From Sphingobium boeckii (GTDB lineage: Bacteria > Pseudomonadota > Alphaproteobacteria > Sphingomonadales > Sphingomonadaceae): a DNA stretch of 64,000 bases. Under the pieces are notes generated by a model. It saw nothing but the letters and a program-made list of their open reading frames with translations. It did not search any database and was not told the origin of the DNA. The DNA lies in contig NZ_JACIJC010000006.1 in assembly GCF_014199215.1 (NCBI RefSeq), positions 1 through 64,000 on the forward strand, in the 5' to 3' direction. The number at the start of each line of letters is the position of its first letter. The first letter of the stretch is position 1. Of this stretch, positions 1 through 7,541 are shown in pieces. The position numbers and the translations under genes are program-made.

Positions 1-95
1 CCATCTTGACCCACCAATGAAACTCGAAACATAACCTACAGACGGGTCACTTCTCGATGAAAACCCCGGGTCACTTCTCAGCAGCAATCAACAGC
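1..95. mobile_element. End of an IS21-type insertion sequence (partial)
   Basis: The 12-base block GGGTCACTTCTC occurs twice in direct orientation (about 45-56 and 69-80) with CGATGAAAACCCC between. Repeated short blocks of this kind just inside the terminus are typical of IS21-family ends downstream of istB (family knowledge). No transposase coding sequence is visible, because the element would extend off the left edge. The exact terminus is unclear; I place it near the CA-containing stretch around 90-95. Confidence 0.45.
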
Positions 96-284
96 ATTAA
101 GCCGGACCGCGCACCCCTTCCCATCACGGAGACGGGATATCGCTATCACTTTCATCAACCCGGCACAATCGAAGGGCTTTGCGGCGATGTTGTTGCACAG
201 GTCATTGAGTGGCTGGACGAAGAAGCCGCCAGCCCTGAATGGAAACGGCAGATAGAAGCCGCGCGGCAATTCTCGCTGTTTTGA
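57..284 (+). pseudogene. Fragment of an unknown gene fused to the insertion-sequence end
   Basis: The reading frame codes 75 residues, but its first dozen or so come from the repeated insertion-sequence terminus. The remainder, from about base 105, looks genuinely protein-coding: TETGYRYHFHQPGTIEG, then an acidic helix with EWLDEEA, and a C-terminus ending RQFSLF. This suggests the last 55-60 residues of a larger protein whose 5' part was lost when the element inserted. I do not recognise the family. An alternative is that it is a complete small ORF using an element-derived start codon. Confidence 0.4.
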
Positions 285-309
285 GATAGCCTCAGCTACG
301 GGGAGGACA

Positions 310-350
310 CTTATATATGAGCATAGACTCGTTTATCGCTCATATATAAG
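310..350. promoter_or_regulatory. Perfect 13-bp inverted repeat, likely operator of the HTH gene
   Basis: CTTATATATGAGC at 310-322 is repeated exactly as its reverse complement at 338-350, separated by 15 bases. Related half-sites starting GCTCA recur at 371-385 and, inverted, at 406-420 around the promoter and start codon of the HTH gene. This is a typical layout for autoregulation by the downstream HTH protein (inference). Confidence 0.55.
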
Positions 351-363
351 TGATCATATCTCG

Positions 364-392
364 TTGTTTTGCTCACATATTTATGTTATAAT
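364..392 (+). promoter_or_regulatory. Sigma-70-like promoter of the mobile-mystery A/B operon
   Basis: A TTGTTT -35 and a perfect TATAAT -10 (387-392) are separated by 17 bases. The spacer holds an operator-like half-site (GCTCACATAT), so a protein bound there would block RNA polymerase. The start codon lies 23 bases after the -10. Confidence 0.6.
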
Positions 393-415
393 TTTCTCGG
401 AATGGACATATAAAC

Positions 416-880
416 ATGAGCATGAATCAAGCAGCCCTCGCGCGAAAGAACCTTGAAAAGCGTCTCGCACCCCTGCGACACGCCCCAATTGCCATGCCGT
501 CACGCGGCTGGACAAGGGCAATTCGTGAAGCTTTAGGCATGACCACGCGCCAACTGGCGAATCGAATGGGGGTTTCTCCATCCCGTATCCCCGTGATCGA
601 AAAGGCCGAGGCCACGGGCGCGACAACGTTCAAAACTCTGCGTGAAGCCGCCGAGGCCATGAACTGTACGCTCGTCTATGCCTTCGTGCCTACGAAGCCC
701 CTCGACGATATTTTGCACGATCAGGCCGCCCGTAAGGCTGGCATGGAGCTATCGCGCCTCGACCACACCATGCGTCTTGAAAATCAGGCGATGGTAAAGG
801 GCGACCTTGCCGACGAGCGGCAACGCATGATCGACGATCTTCTATCCGGGGCGCTGCGCGGCCTATGGGATGACGAATGA
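416..880 (+). CDS. Mobile mystery protein A (HTH regulator, probable antitoxin)
   Basis: This 154-residue protein has an Xre-type helix-turn-helix at about residues 38-66 (TTRQLANRMGVSPSRIPVIE) within the layout of the mobile mystery protein A family: a basic N-terminus, the HTH, then a helical tail. Members are always found next to a Fic-domain partner on mobile DNA and are thought to repress the pair and restrain the partner, as antitoxins do. Its stop overlaps the start of the Fic gene by ATGA, so translation is coupled. The operator-like repeats upstream support autorepression. A second ATG at 422 is an alternative start. Confidence 0.8.
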   Translation: MSMNQAALARKNLEKRLAPLRHAPIAMPSRGWTRAIREALGMTTRQLANRMGVSPSRIPVIEKAEATGATTFKTLREAAEAMNCTLVYAFVPTKPLDDILHDQAARKAGMELSRLDHTMRLENQAMVKGDLADERQRMIDDLLSGALRGLWDDE

Positions 881-1467
881 CCGATCCTTTGTTTGATGAA
901 GATGACGAAGCCAATACGCCTTTGACCGCCGAAGAGCGCGAGCAGCTTATTCCGTCCTATATCGCGCTACGCCGTGAACTGAACGAAGCCGAGCAGATCA
1001 ATATCGCTGCGGCAAGCAAATGGCTGTCGTCACGTAAGCGCGACGTGCTGGATCATGCGTTTCTGAATGACTTGCATAAGCGCATGTTCGGCAAGGTCTG
1101 GCGATGGGCAGGCCAATATCGACAGACCCCGCGCAATATTGGCATTGATGCCTATCGCATCCCCACAGAGACGCGCCAGCTCATAGACGACGTGCAATTT
1201 TGGGTCGCCAATGAAATCTATGCGCCCGACGAAATTGCCGTGAGATTCAGCCATAGGCTTGTGGCCATCCATCCCTATCCGAACGGCAATGGCCGCTTTT
1301 CGCGCATGGTTGGCGATATGCTCGCCGTCCAGCTCGGACGGCCACGTTTCACATGGGGCAGCGTCAGTCTGGTAGATGCGGGCAAAACGCGCGCTGCATA
1401 TGTCGCTGCTCTCAAAGCCGCCGATGCGCATGATATCGATCCGCTATTGGCTTTCGCACGCTCATAA
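877..1467 (+). CDS. Mobile mystery protein B (Fic-domain AMPylase-like)
   Basis: This 196-residue Fic/Doc-fold protein has the complete catalytic loop HPYPNGNGRFSR, with the catalytic histidine at about residue 132. That matches HxFx(D/N)GNGRxxR apart from Tyr for Phe. Fic enzymes transfer AMP or other nucleotide moieties to target proteins; the targets here are unknown. The N-terminal third (ELNEAEQINI) matches the mobile mystery protein B family rather than Doc. The intact motif suggests an active enzyme. It is the second gene of a two-gene operon with the HTH regulator (4-bp overlap) and probably acts as the toxin or effector. Confidence 0.82.
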   Translation: MTDPLFDEDDEANTPLTAEEREQLIPSYIALRRELNEAEQINIAAASKWLSSRKRDVLDHAFLNDLHKRMFGKVWRWAGQYRQTPRNIGIDAYRIPTETRQLIDDVQFWVANEIYAPDEIAVRFSHRLVAIHPYPNGNGRFSRMVGDMLAVQLGRPRFTWGSVSLVDAGKTRAAYVAALKAADAHDIDPLLAFARS

Positions 1468-1551
1468 ATTTGATCCATTCTGACTGTCAGATGATTACGG
1501 CGGCTGTTTCCAGACACGTTTCATTTTAGGGTGAAGCAGATTGGAGGCGAA

Positions 1552-1707
1552 ATGACCGAGGATGCAGACCGCAATATCTTTTGGCTCGATTATATCATTG
1601 CGAGCGATGATCCCGCAGACCAGGCCCTCATCGTCGAATACGTCTTAAGCCGCGAACGTGTGACGCAGATCGGCGCATACCCTATTTTTGTGCTCCACAG
1701 CGCTTGA
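1552..1707 (+). CDS. Small hypothetical protein, 51 residues
   Basis: An ATG follows a GGAGG ribosome-binding site at 1543-1547 with about 5 bases between, giving a 51-residue acidic ORF (MTEDADRNIFWLDYIIASDD...). It lies in the same orientation just after the Fic gene, within otherwise non-coding DNA. The good ribosome-binding site and codon use argue for a real gene, but I recognise no family and it could be spurious. Confidence 0.4.
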   Translation: MTEDADRNIFWLDYIIASDDPADQALIVEYVLSRERVTQIGAYPIFVLHSA

Positions 1708-2109
1708 ACAGGACGCAGGTCAGACTGAAAATGAAAGAACGAAGCCATGGACGTCTATGAAAATCTCTGGACAAATACGAACAACTCATCTAACTTTGAA
1801 TAGTTGTATTGAGATTCAGGAAGAAACGTGAAGGGACTCGAAACGCTGCTTAGTTAATTCAAGAAGGCGTTTTATATGGTACTTTTATTCAGCTAATTTT
1901 ATTTTGAATTTTTATCTCAATTAGCTGTATGAATTTATTAGTTTCTCTTCTGGCACCAAGCACCAGTCCGTTAGGGTCCGTAGACGTCCACTAACGGTCT
2001 GGTTTTCCATTTTTGCTGCTTTCTCGGCCAAGGTTGTTCAGGCCGATCCAACTCCCGTTACGCCATTCCTGACCGCAATTCCCGGCGATCGCGCGATCGG
2101 TCGGCATCC
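1708..2109. other. AT-rich intergenic stretch without recognisable genes
   Basis: About 400 bases, notably AT-rich at 1780-1940 compared with the surrounding chromosome, consistent with horizontally acquired DNA at the edge of the Fic module. I see no supported coding sequence or RNA gene. Confidence 0.4.
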
Positions 2110-2727
2110 TCACCGAAGCTGGCTCTCTGCGACGAGAGCGATGGCGAGAATGATCATCAAGATCCCCGACACACGACCTACCGCCCTGGCCGCCTGTGGA
2201 CGGGTGCGTAATATCGCGCGCGAGGCGTAGCCGACCATCAGATAAATGATGGCGCAGTTGAAAATGTGGACGCTACCCAGTGCGACGATCTGCAAAGGCA
2301 TCGGCCAAGCCGTTGATACATCCGTAAATTGGGGTAGCAGTGCCAGAAACAGCAGGAAGACCTTGGGATTGAGACCGCTGATGCCGGCCCCTCTCACTGC
2401 CCAGCGCCGCCATGAGTATTGGCCCTGCTGATCCGCGGCGACGGGTATTGGCGGATTGGCGATGAGACCGGTGCCGAGCCACAGCAGACAAGCGGCTCCG
2501 AGGATGGTCAGCATGGTGAGCGCAAGGGGAATGGCGGCGATCAGGGCACCGACCCCAGCAGCAACGATCAGGGTCGCAACCAGATGACCCAGCAATAAGC
2601 CCGCGACGGCGGGCGGCACCGCGCGGTCACGCATCCCGGCGGAGATCGCATAAGCCCAATCGGCTCCCGGGGTGATGACAAACATGATGGACACCGCCCA
2701 GAAGGCGGCAAGAAGCGCGATGTTCAC
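2110..2727 (-). CDS. LysE/RhtB-family amino-acid exporter
   Basis: About 205 residues with five to six hydrophobic segments and the LysE/RhtB signature near the N-terminus (ITPGADWAYAIS) plus the mid-protein GLNPKVFLLFLALLPQF motif. The family exports amino acids or homoserine lactones across the inner membrane. I place the start at the GTG at 2727, because the conserved family N-terminus begins there and the upstream thioesterase gene stops at 2739; an ATG at 2790 would add an unrelated, overlapping extension. It is the last gene of a panB-thioesterase-exporter operon, divergent from an Lrp-type regulator. The substrate is not known. Confidence 0.8.
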   Translation of the reverse strand: MNIALLAAFWAVSIMFVITPGADWAYAISAGMRDRAVPPAVAGLLLGHLVATLIVAAGVGALIAAIPLALTMLTILGAACLLWLGTGLIANPPIPVAADQQGQYSWRRWAVRGAGISGLNPKVFLLFLALLPQFTDVSTAWPMPLQIVALGSVHIFNCAIIYLMVGYASRAILRTRPQAARAVGRVSGILMIILAIALVAESQLR

Positions 2728-2738
2728 TGGCTGCCGGC

Positions 2739-3182
2739 TTACGGGCCCGTAGCAGGCACAGGTGCGATGCTTTGCTGAAGGGCAGCGCAAAGGACTTGGC
2801 GACCTCCGTCCACCGCATATACATCGACCCGCACCACGATCACCGAACGACCCGCGCGCAGCACGTCGCCTTGGGCAATCAGATGGTCCCCGACCGCTGG
2901 GCGCAAGAAATTGATCTTATATTCCAGTGTCACGACCTCCTGGTCGTCGCGAACCATCGTCATGGCCGCATAGCCGCCGGCAGTGTCGGCAAGCGCGCCG
3001 ATTGCGCCTCCATGGAAGAAGCCGTGCTGCTGGGATACCGCATCGCCGAACGGCAGCTCGATCGCGCAGCGCCCGGTCTCCAGGTCGACGATTCGCGCGC
3101 CCATGCCGCGCAGGAAGCCCTGACGTGCGAAGCTGGCCATGATGCGTTCGCGTTGCGCCGCGCTCAATGCGGGGGCAGTCAT
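2739..3182 (-). CDS. PaaI-family hotdog thioesterase
   Basis: This 147-residue single-hotdog protein carries the PaaI-type segment QHGFFHGGAIGALADTAGG (about 52-70), which holds the conserved HGG and the catalytic Asp (about 66). Family members hydrolyse acyl-CoA or aryl-CoA thioesters in the cytoplasm. Its start overlaps the panB stop (ATGA), so it is co-translated with panB, and the exporter gene follows within 12 bases. The physiological substrate cannot be read from the sequence. Confidence 0.82.
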   Translation of the reverse strand: MTAPALSAAQRERIMASFARQGFLRGMGARIVDLETGRCAIELPFGDAVSQQHGFFHGGAIGALADTAGGYAAMTMVRDDQEVVTLEYKINFLRPAVGDHLIAQGDVLRAGRSVIVVRVDVYAVDGGRQVLCAALQQSIAPVPATGP

Positions 3183-4003
3183 GTGCGCGACCCCAGGCGA
3201 TATTCCTCTGTCGATGCCGGAAAAGCGCCGGACCTCACATCCGCTGCGTAACGTTGCACCGCATCCTCAATAGTGGTGCGAAGGTCTGCATATCGGCGCA
3301 CGAATTTGGGCGTCCAGTCGAACAGGCCAAGCATGTCTTCGGTGACAAGAATTTGGCCGTCACAGACATGGGACGCGCCAATACCGATCGTGGGACATGA
3401 GACCGTAGCGGTAATCTCCGCTGCCAATGCGGGCGTCACGCCCTCGACCACCATCGCGATGGCACCAGCCTCATCCGTCGCGCGAGCCTCCGCCAAAACA
3501 CGTTCATGCTCTTCCGCACTGCGGCCGCGGGCCTTGAAGCCGCCTTCGAGATGGACCGCCTGCGGGCGCAAACCGACATGGCCGATTACGGGGATGCCAC
3601 GACCCGTCAGGAAGGAAATGCTGTCTGCAACGCCCTGCCCCGTCTCGACTTTCACGGCCTGGGCACCCGTTTCGCACAGGATGCGAGAGGCGGCATCGAA
3701 GGCCTGCTCCGCTGAACGCTCATAGCTGCCGAACGGCAGATCCACCGCGACCAAGGCCTGTGAACTCCCCCGCACCACGGCGCGGCCATGAAGGATCATC
3801 ATGTCGAGCGTGACTCCGACGGTGGTCGGCAAGCCGTGAACCACCATGCCGAGACTGTCACCAACCAGCAGAACATCGCAATGCGGATCCATGAGTTGCG
3901 CCATGGGGGCGGTATAGGCCGTGAGGCAGACGATCTTTTCGCCGCCTTTGCGCGTCCGAAGTGACGGGGCCGTAACCCGCCGCGAAACTGATTGCCTGGA
4001 CAT
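3179..4003 (-). CDS. panB: 3-methyl-2-oxobutanoate hydroxymethyltransferase
   Basis: PanB makes ketopantoate from 2-oxoisovalerate and 5,10-methylene-tetrahydrofolate, the first step of pantothenate synthesis. At 274 residues the length is usual. Metal-binding and catalytic residues sit in LLVGDSLGMV (Asp49), VAVDLPFGSYE (Asp88) and AVKVETG (Lys118), and the GIGAS loop is present. I chose the ATG at 4003 because GGAG lies a few bases upstream and the family N-terminus matches; a longer reading would add 60 unrelated residues. The start is divergent from the Lrp-type gene. Confidence 0.93.
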   Translation of the reverse strand: MSRQSVSRRVTAPSLRTRKGGEKIVCLTAYTAPMAQLMDPHCDVLLVGDSLGMVVHGLPTTVGVTLDMMILHGRAVVRGSSQALVAVDLPFGSYERSAEQAFDAASRILCETGAQAVKVETGQGVADSISFLTGRGIPVIGHVGLRPQAVHLEGGFKARGRSAEEHERVLAEARATDEAGAIAMVVEGVTPALAAEITATVSCPTIGIGASHVCDGQILVTEDMLGLFDWTPKFVRRYADLRTTIEDAVQRYAADVRSGAFPASTEEYRLGSRT

Positions 4004-4166
4004 TGCTTCTCCATTTCGGTGCGTCGCAAATGGGTGCTTCCCAATTGGATAACGCACGCAAGCAATAGCGCATAGTCCGCAGAATGGGCTTGCGTATATA
4101 TCAGCTTTTCGCCTTGATATTGGCATAGATCGCGCCGATTCCCACTTTATGAGGCATTCCGTTCCA

Positions 4167-4661
4167 ATGAGATTAGACGCCATCGATCAGCGCATCGTGC
4201 GCGCACTGCAACACGATGGTCGCTGTGCGAACAACGAATTGGCGCGAAAGGTGGGGCTGTCGCCTTCACCATGTCTGCGCCGGGTGCGTCTGCTGGAAGA
4301 GGCCGGCGTGATCGAACGCTATGTCGCTCTGGTTGATGCGGCAAAGGTGGGCATGGGCATGACCGTGTTCGCGCGGGTCTGGCTTTCCGGACAGGATGAG
4401 GACCAGGTCGAACATTTCATTCAGGCAGTATCGAAGCTCGATCAAATCCTTGAATGTCACCTGATGGCCGGCGATTGCGATTTCCTGCTCCGGATCGTCG
4501 CTGAGGATTTGGAAGGCGTAAGGCGTTTCCAGGCCGAGCATCTTGCACGCATCAAGGGCGTGCGCAGCATCAAGACCGACATACCGATGCAGTGCGTCAA
4601 GCTGACACGGGAAATTCCACTTTCTGCGGATGTTCGGACGCACGGAATGGAAGGGTCGTAG
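4167..4661 (+). CDS. Lrp/AsnC-family transcriptional regulator
   Basis: This 164-residue protein opens with the AsnC winged-HTH (LDAIDQRIVRALQHDGRCANNELA, then VGLSPSPCLRRVRLLEEAGVI), followed by the ligand-binding RAM domain with the usual CHLMAGDCDFLLRI strand. Such regulators bind amino acids as octamers. It is divergent from panB and the LysE-type exporter, a common arrangement for an Lrp protein controlling amino-acid export. The start at 4167 fits the family N-terminus; an ATG at 4149 is possible. Confidence 0.85.
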   Translation: MRLDAIDQRIVRALQHDGRCANNELARKVGLSPSPCLRRVRLLEEAGVIERYVALVDAAKVGMGMTVFARVWLSGQDEDQVEHFIQAVSKLDQILECHLMAGDCDFLLRIVAEDLEGVRRFQAEHLARIKGVRSIKTDIPMQCVKLTREIPLSADVRTHGMEGS

Positions 4662-4929
4662 TAACGCCATTTTCTGACAAAGGCGCGCAGCGCATGTGGG
4701 GTGGCAAATTTATCGGTTTGATCATTGCCGGCCGCCTAACCAACGCATTTGCGATTCCTCGGCGGGCAGACCGCCTTCAACTGAAATGACCCGGCGGGGC
4801 GGGATGTCGGAAGAATAGTTGCGCTAAGGGTTTGTAGACAATCAACACAAACCTGCCGTTAAAGAATTCCCGCTATCGGTCATCATCAATCGATCGAAGA
4901 CTTGGGTCGCGGAAATCACTGGGGGGTGT
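4662..4929. other. Intergenic, nothing supported
   Basis: The stretch between the Lrp gene and the PilZ-like relic. Short frames exist but none has a ribosome-binding site or family resemblance. Confidence 0.3.
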
Positions 4930-5052
4930 ATGCGCAAGAATCAGAATGTTCCGGAGCCAGCGGCCGAAGCGTCGAAGCGCGAAGCCGAAAAAGCGCGCGG
5001 CCCCTATATCGGCCCGGAAAGACGACGACATAAGCGCGTCGAACTGGATTGA
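4930..5052 (+). pseudogene. Possible PilZ-domain gene relic
   Basis: An ATG opens a 40-residue frame ending PERRRHKRVELD then TGA. RRRHKRV followed by a hydrophobic strand is the classic start of a PilZ (cyclic-di-GMP-binding) domain, which should run on for about 80 residues. Past the stop, another frame reads ISTRVNARSYC, reminiscent of the next PilZ strand, and then stops. I infer a decayed PilZ gene; a genuine 40-residue peptide is the alternative. Confidence 0.4.
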
Positions 5053-5562
5053 TCAGCACCCGCGTGAATGCGCGCAGCTATTGTTGAGGGCGCGCCGCTA
5101 CAAGACTGGGCAGGCACTGATCGGTTGTTGATTGGTGCCGAAACGATTTTATTATGCCTGATTTTGCTCGGGCCGCGTGATCTTTGGCGCTTCAGCCCCG
5201 ATGTGGATCCGGATGGCAGTCCGGTATCGTATCAGTATCTATTCACCACTTCAGAATGTCGAGCATCGTAGCGGAAACGAGCGGTGGACGCAGTCCATTG
5301 CCCGTTGTCACAAAAGCGTATGGCTGCTTTTGAACCGTATATCATTTTATATATTGAATGTTTCTTGATGTCAGGGCCGGCCAAAATCATCCATTATGGT
5401 ATTGATCTTGATTGTACATGTTTATGGCATATACGTGCTCATTCAACGTCAAGTTATCGACATCAATCGCTTGACGTCACTTGCTCCTCATTTGAGATCA
5501 GCTTAAGGCGTTGTGCAGCACATCCCAGAATTGTCGTCCACGCGACCATTAGGAGCCGCGTT
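5053..5562. other. Intergenic region upstream of the MarR gene, with an inverted repeat
   Basis: AT-rich, apparently non-coding DNA. ACGTCAAG at 5446-5453 and its reverse complement CTTGACGT at 5470-5477 form an inverted repeat with a 16-base spacer, about 85 bases upstream of the MarR start. It could be the MarR operator. Frames read through this region have non-coding codon use. Confidence 0.35.
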
Positions 5563-6063
5563 TTGCCTGATAATCGAACACGTCAACCTGCAGAATATTA
5601 TAAGGATCCGGAAAACAGCATCGGTTATCTTACCCGTGTGGCCTTTCGTGGTTTTTCGCGACTTATGGAGAAACGCACGCTGCAGCGCGATATTTCGGCG
5701 GGGCAATGGCGCTTCCTGCGTCAGCTTTGGCGCGAGGACGGGATTACGCAACGGGAATTGAGCGACCGCGTGGGTATGCGCGAGCCGACCACGGTGGTGG
5801 CGCTGAAGAGCCTGGAAGCCAGCAAGCTGATCCGCCGTGAAAAGAGCAAGACCGACCGCCGCAAAATCCATATCTATCTTACGCCCCATGCGCGAACTCT
5901 GGAAGCGATCTTGGCGCCCTTCAACGCCGAGGTCCACGATATCGCCACTGCCGGCATGAGCGACGATGAGGTTGATTTGCTGCAGTCGCTGCTGCGCCGG
6001 GTCATCGCCAATCTTGCCGAGGAATCGACCAGGCTGCCGATGATGACCGACATGCCCGGTTGA
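5563..6063 (+). CDS. MarR-family winged-helix regulator
   Basis: This 166-residue regulator has the MarR fold: a dimerisation helix (about 20-40), then the winged HTH with ITQRELSDRVGMREPTTVVALKSLE and the wing LIRREKSKTDRRKIHIYLT. MarR proteins repress nearby genes until a small ligand or oxidant binds. I chose the TTG at 5563 because AGGAG lies 7 bases upstream and the family N-terminus begins there; the open frame reaches 5284, but that part is low in GC and unlike coding DNA. No obvious target gene is adjacent. Confidence 0.78.
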   Translation: MPDNRTRQPAEYYKDPENSIGYLTRVAFRGFSRLMEKRTLQRDISAGQWRFLRQLWREDGITQRELSDRVGMREPTTVVALKSLEASKLIRREKSKTDRRKIHIYLTPHARTLEAILAPFNAEVHDIATAGMSDDEVDLLQSLLRRVIANLAEESTRLPMMTDMPG

Positions 6064-6148
6064 TGGACCAGCCCGACGATTTTGCGGGTCAAGCTGACCA
6101 TGATCGCCTAGGCTCTCTACGGGCATTTCGCCCGCGAGGATGACGGAC

Positions 6149-6277
6149 ATGGCCAAGAGCCAGAAGAAATCGAGCAAGGAAATCCGTAAGCCCAAGGCCG
6201 AAAAGCCGAAAAAGCAGAACGCATCCAATCCTTCGACCAAAGCCGGCGCATCCGGATTGGTGACGCTGAAGAGTTGA
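6149..6277 (+). CDS. Small basic lysine-rich protein, 42 residues
   Basis: A GAGG site precedes an ATG by about 10 bases, giving a 42-residue, strongly basic peptide (MAKSQKKSSKEIRKPKAEKPKK...) ending LVTLKS. Small KPK-rich proteins of this type occur widely in sphingomonads without assigned function (recollection, not searched). It lies 85 bases after the MarR gene in the same direction. An in-frame ATG at 6140 is an alternative start. Confidence 0.6.
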   Translation: MAKSQKKSSKEIRKPKAEKPKKQNASNPSTKAGASGLVTLKS

Positions 6278-6536
6278 AATCCGCTGCCCCATCCGTCCGT
6301 ATTTCCAGATGCGCCTCCATTCTAAGCGATAGCGATCGCACGGGCGAAGGGCGTTAGTCGGCGTGGGCTGCAGATGATCGCTGTGGCCGTCCTTCTCCAT
6401 TGATGACTCCGAAACGGACCGGGTTGGGCTGGCGCGCGATAAGCGTCGGTGTTCCAAACATCCGGCCAGCGTGACCGCGTATCCAGACGTTGTGGATGAT
6501 CAGACCGAGGCATGATCATATCGATGGAGACAGCCG

Positions 6537-6974
6537 ATGACGAAGATTTCCGTGACCAAGCCGCGTCTGAACCTGACCGACGTTTTGCGATCCGGCGCGC
6601 AGCCCAGCATTCTTTTGGCATCATGCGGAATGCTGGCGGTCGATGAATCCGCGAAATATAGGATCAAGATCACCGCCGGATCCTTTGCGAAGACATTTGA
6701 CGGCAATCTGCATTTCTATGATGGATCGGTCGGCGATTTTCATGATCCCATGATCTGGAAGGATGCTGAATTGCCCGATGATGGCGTGATCCTGATCACG
6801 GGCAGCATCAAGATCAGGGGGGCATGGCACGACGTTCCCATGATCCCCTATGCGGGCGATCCTGCCGAATATGCGTTTCTGTCGTTGATGGCGTCCTTTT
6901 ATGGCGAGGCCTTTATCGAAGACCAGTTGATCGGGGTACTCGGCCTGCAATTGCAGCTCTGCGTGCCGGGTTGA
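6537..6974 (+). CDS. Hypothetical protein, 145 residues
   Basis: A 145-residue, mostly beta-predicted soluble protein with no signal peptide. Distinct segments include GSFAKTFDGNLHFYDGSVGDFHDP and a conserved-looking EAFIEDQLIGVLGLQL tail. Codon use fits the neighbours. A GGAG-containing site lies about 9 bases before the ATG. I do not recognise a family. It precedes the PhnA-domain gene in the same direction. Confidence 0.6.
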   Translation: MTKISVTKPRLNLTDVLRSGAQPSILLASCGMLAVDESAKYRIKITAGSFAKTFDGNLHFYDGSVGDFHDPMIWKDAELPDDGVILITGSIKIRGAWHDVPMIPYAGDPAEYAFLSLMASFYGEAFIEDQLIGVLGLQLQLCVPG

Positions 6975-7139
6975 AACCCTCCCCCGCCTCTGTCCGGATC
7001 CAATCCGGGCAGGGGGTGATGAGGTCCGATCCTTCCTGCGGAGTGGTGCTTCCCTGCCCCAAAGAAGATTGCGCCTTGGCCCTTTGCGTCTCGAGCGGCT
7101 AAGCCGCCGCCAGCGGATGTTCTGTCCGCGGGGGAGATC

Positions 7140-7457
7140 ATGGATATGAACGCGGGCGATGACGATTATGTCTATGACGAAGCGAGCGGCGAATGGGTTA
7201 GCGCCAGCGACGCCGCCACGGAGGCGCGTGCGGGCGGGATCGAAGTGCGCGATGCCGTCGGCAATCTGCTGGCCGATGGCGATCAGGTGACGCTGATCAA
7301 GGATCTGAAGGTGAAGGGCGCCGGCCAGACGCTGAAACGCGGCACGCTGATCAAATCGATCCGGCTGACCGGCGATGATCAGGAAATCGACTGTCGTTAC
7401 GAAGGCATCAAAGGCCTCGTGCTGCGGGCCGAATTCGTGAAAAAGCGGCAGGACTGA
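7140..7457 (+). CDS. PhnA/YjdM-domain protein lacking the zinc ribbon
   Basis: This 105-residue protein ends in the PhnA C-terminal domain: VRDAVGNLLADGDQVTLIKDLKVKG, a TLKRGT turn, then EIDCRYEGIKGLVLRAEFVKK. The usual YjdM protein has an N-terminal zinc ribbon of about 30 residues with four cysteines; here that part is replaced by an acidic tail (DDDYVYDEASGEWV). The historical phosphonate link of PhnA is not supported for YjdM, so the role is unknown. An in-frame ATG at 7146 is an alternative start. Confidence 0.75.
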   Translation: MDMNAGDDDYVYDEASGEWVSASDAATEARAGGIEVRDAVGNLLADGDQVTLIKDLKVKGAGQTLKRGTLIKSIRLTGDDQEIDCRYEGIKGLVLRAEFVKKRQD

Positions 7458-7541
7458 GCCGCGCCGGAGGGGATCGGAAACGGCCAGGGAACCGAAGCGG
7501 GCGCAGCGGCTTTCTGTGAAGACAAGCCAATGGAGAGCGCC

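Noticed and set aside
5284-5562. Coding extension upstream of the MarR gene
   Set aside because: Low GC and non-coding codon use; AGGAG-TTG at 5551-5565 marks the start.
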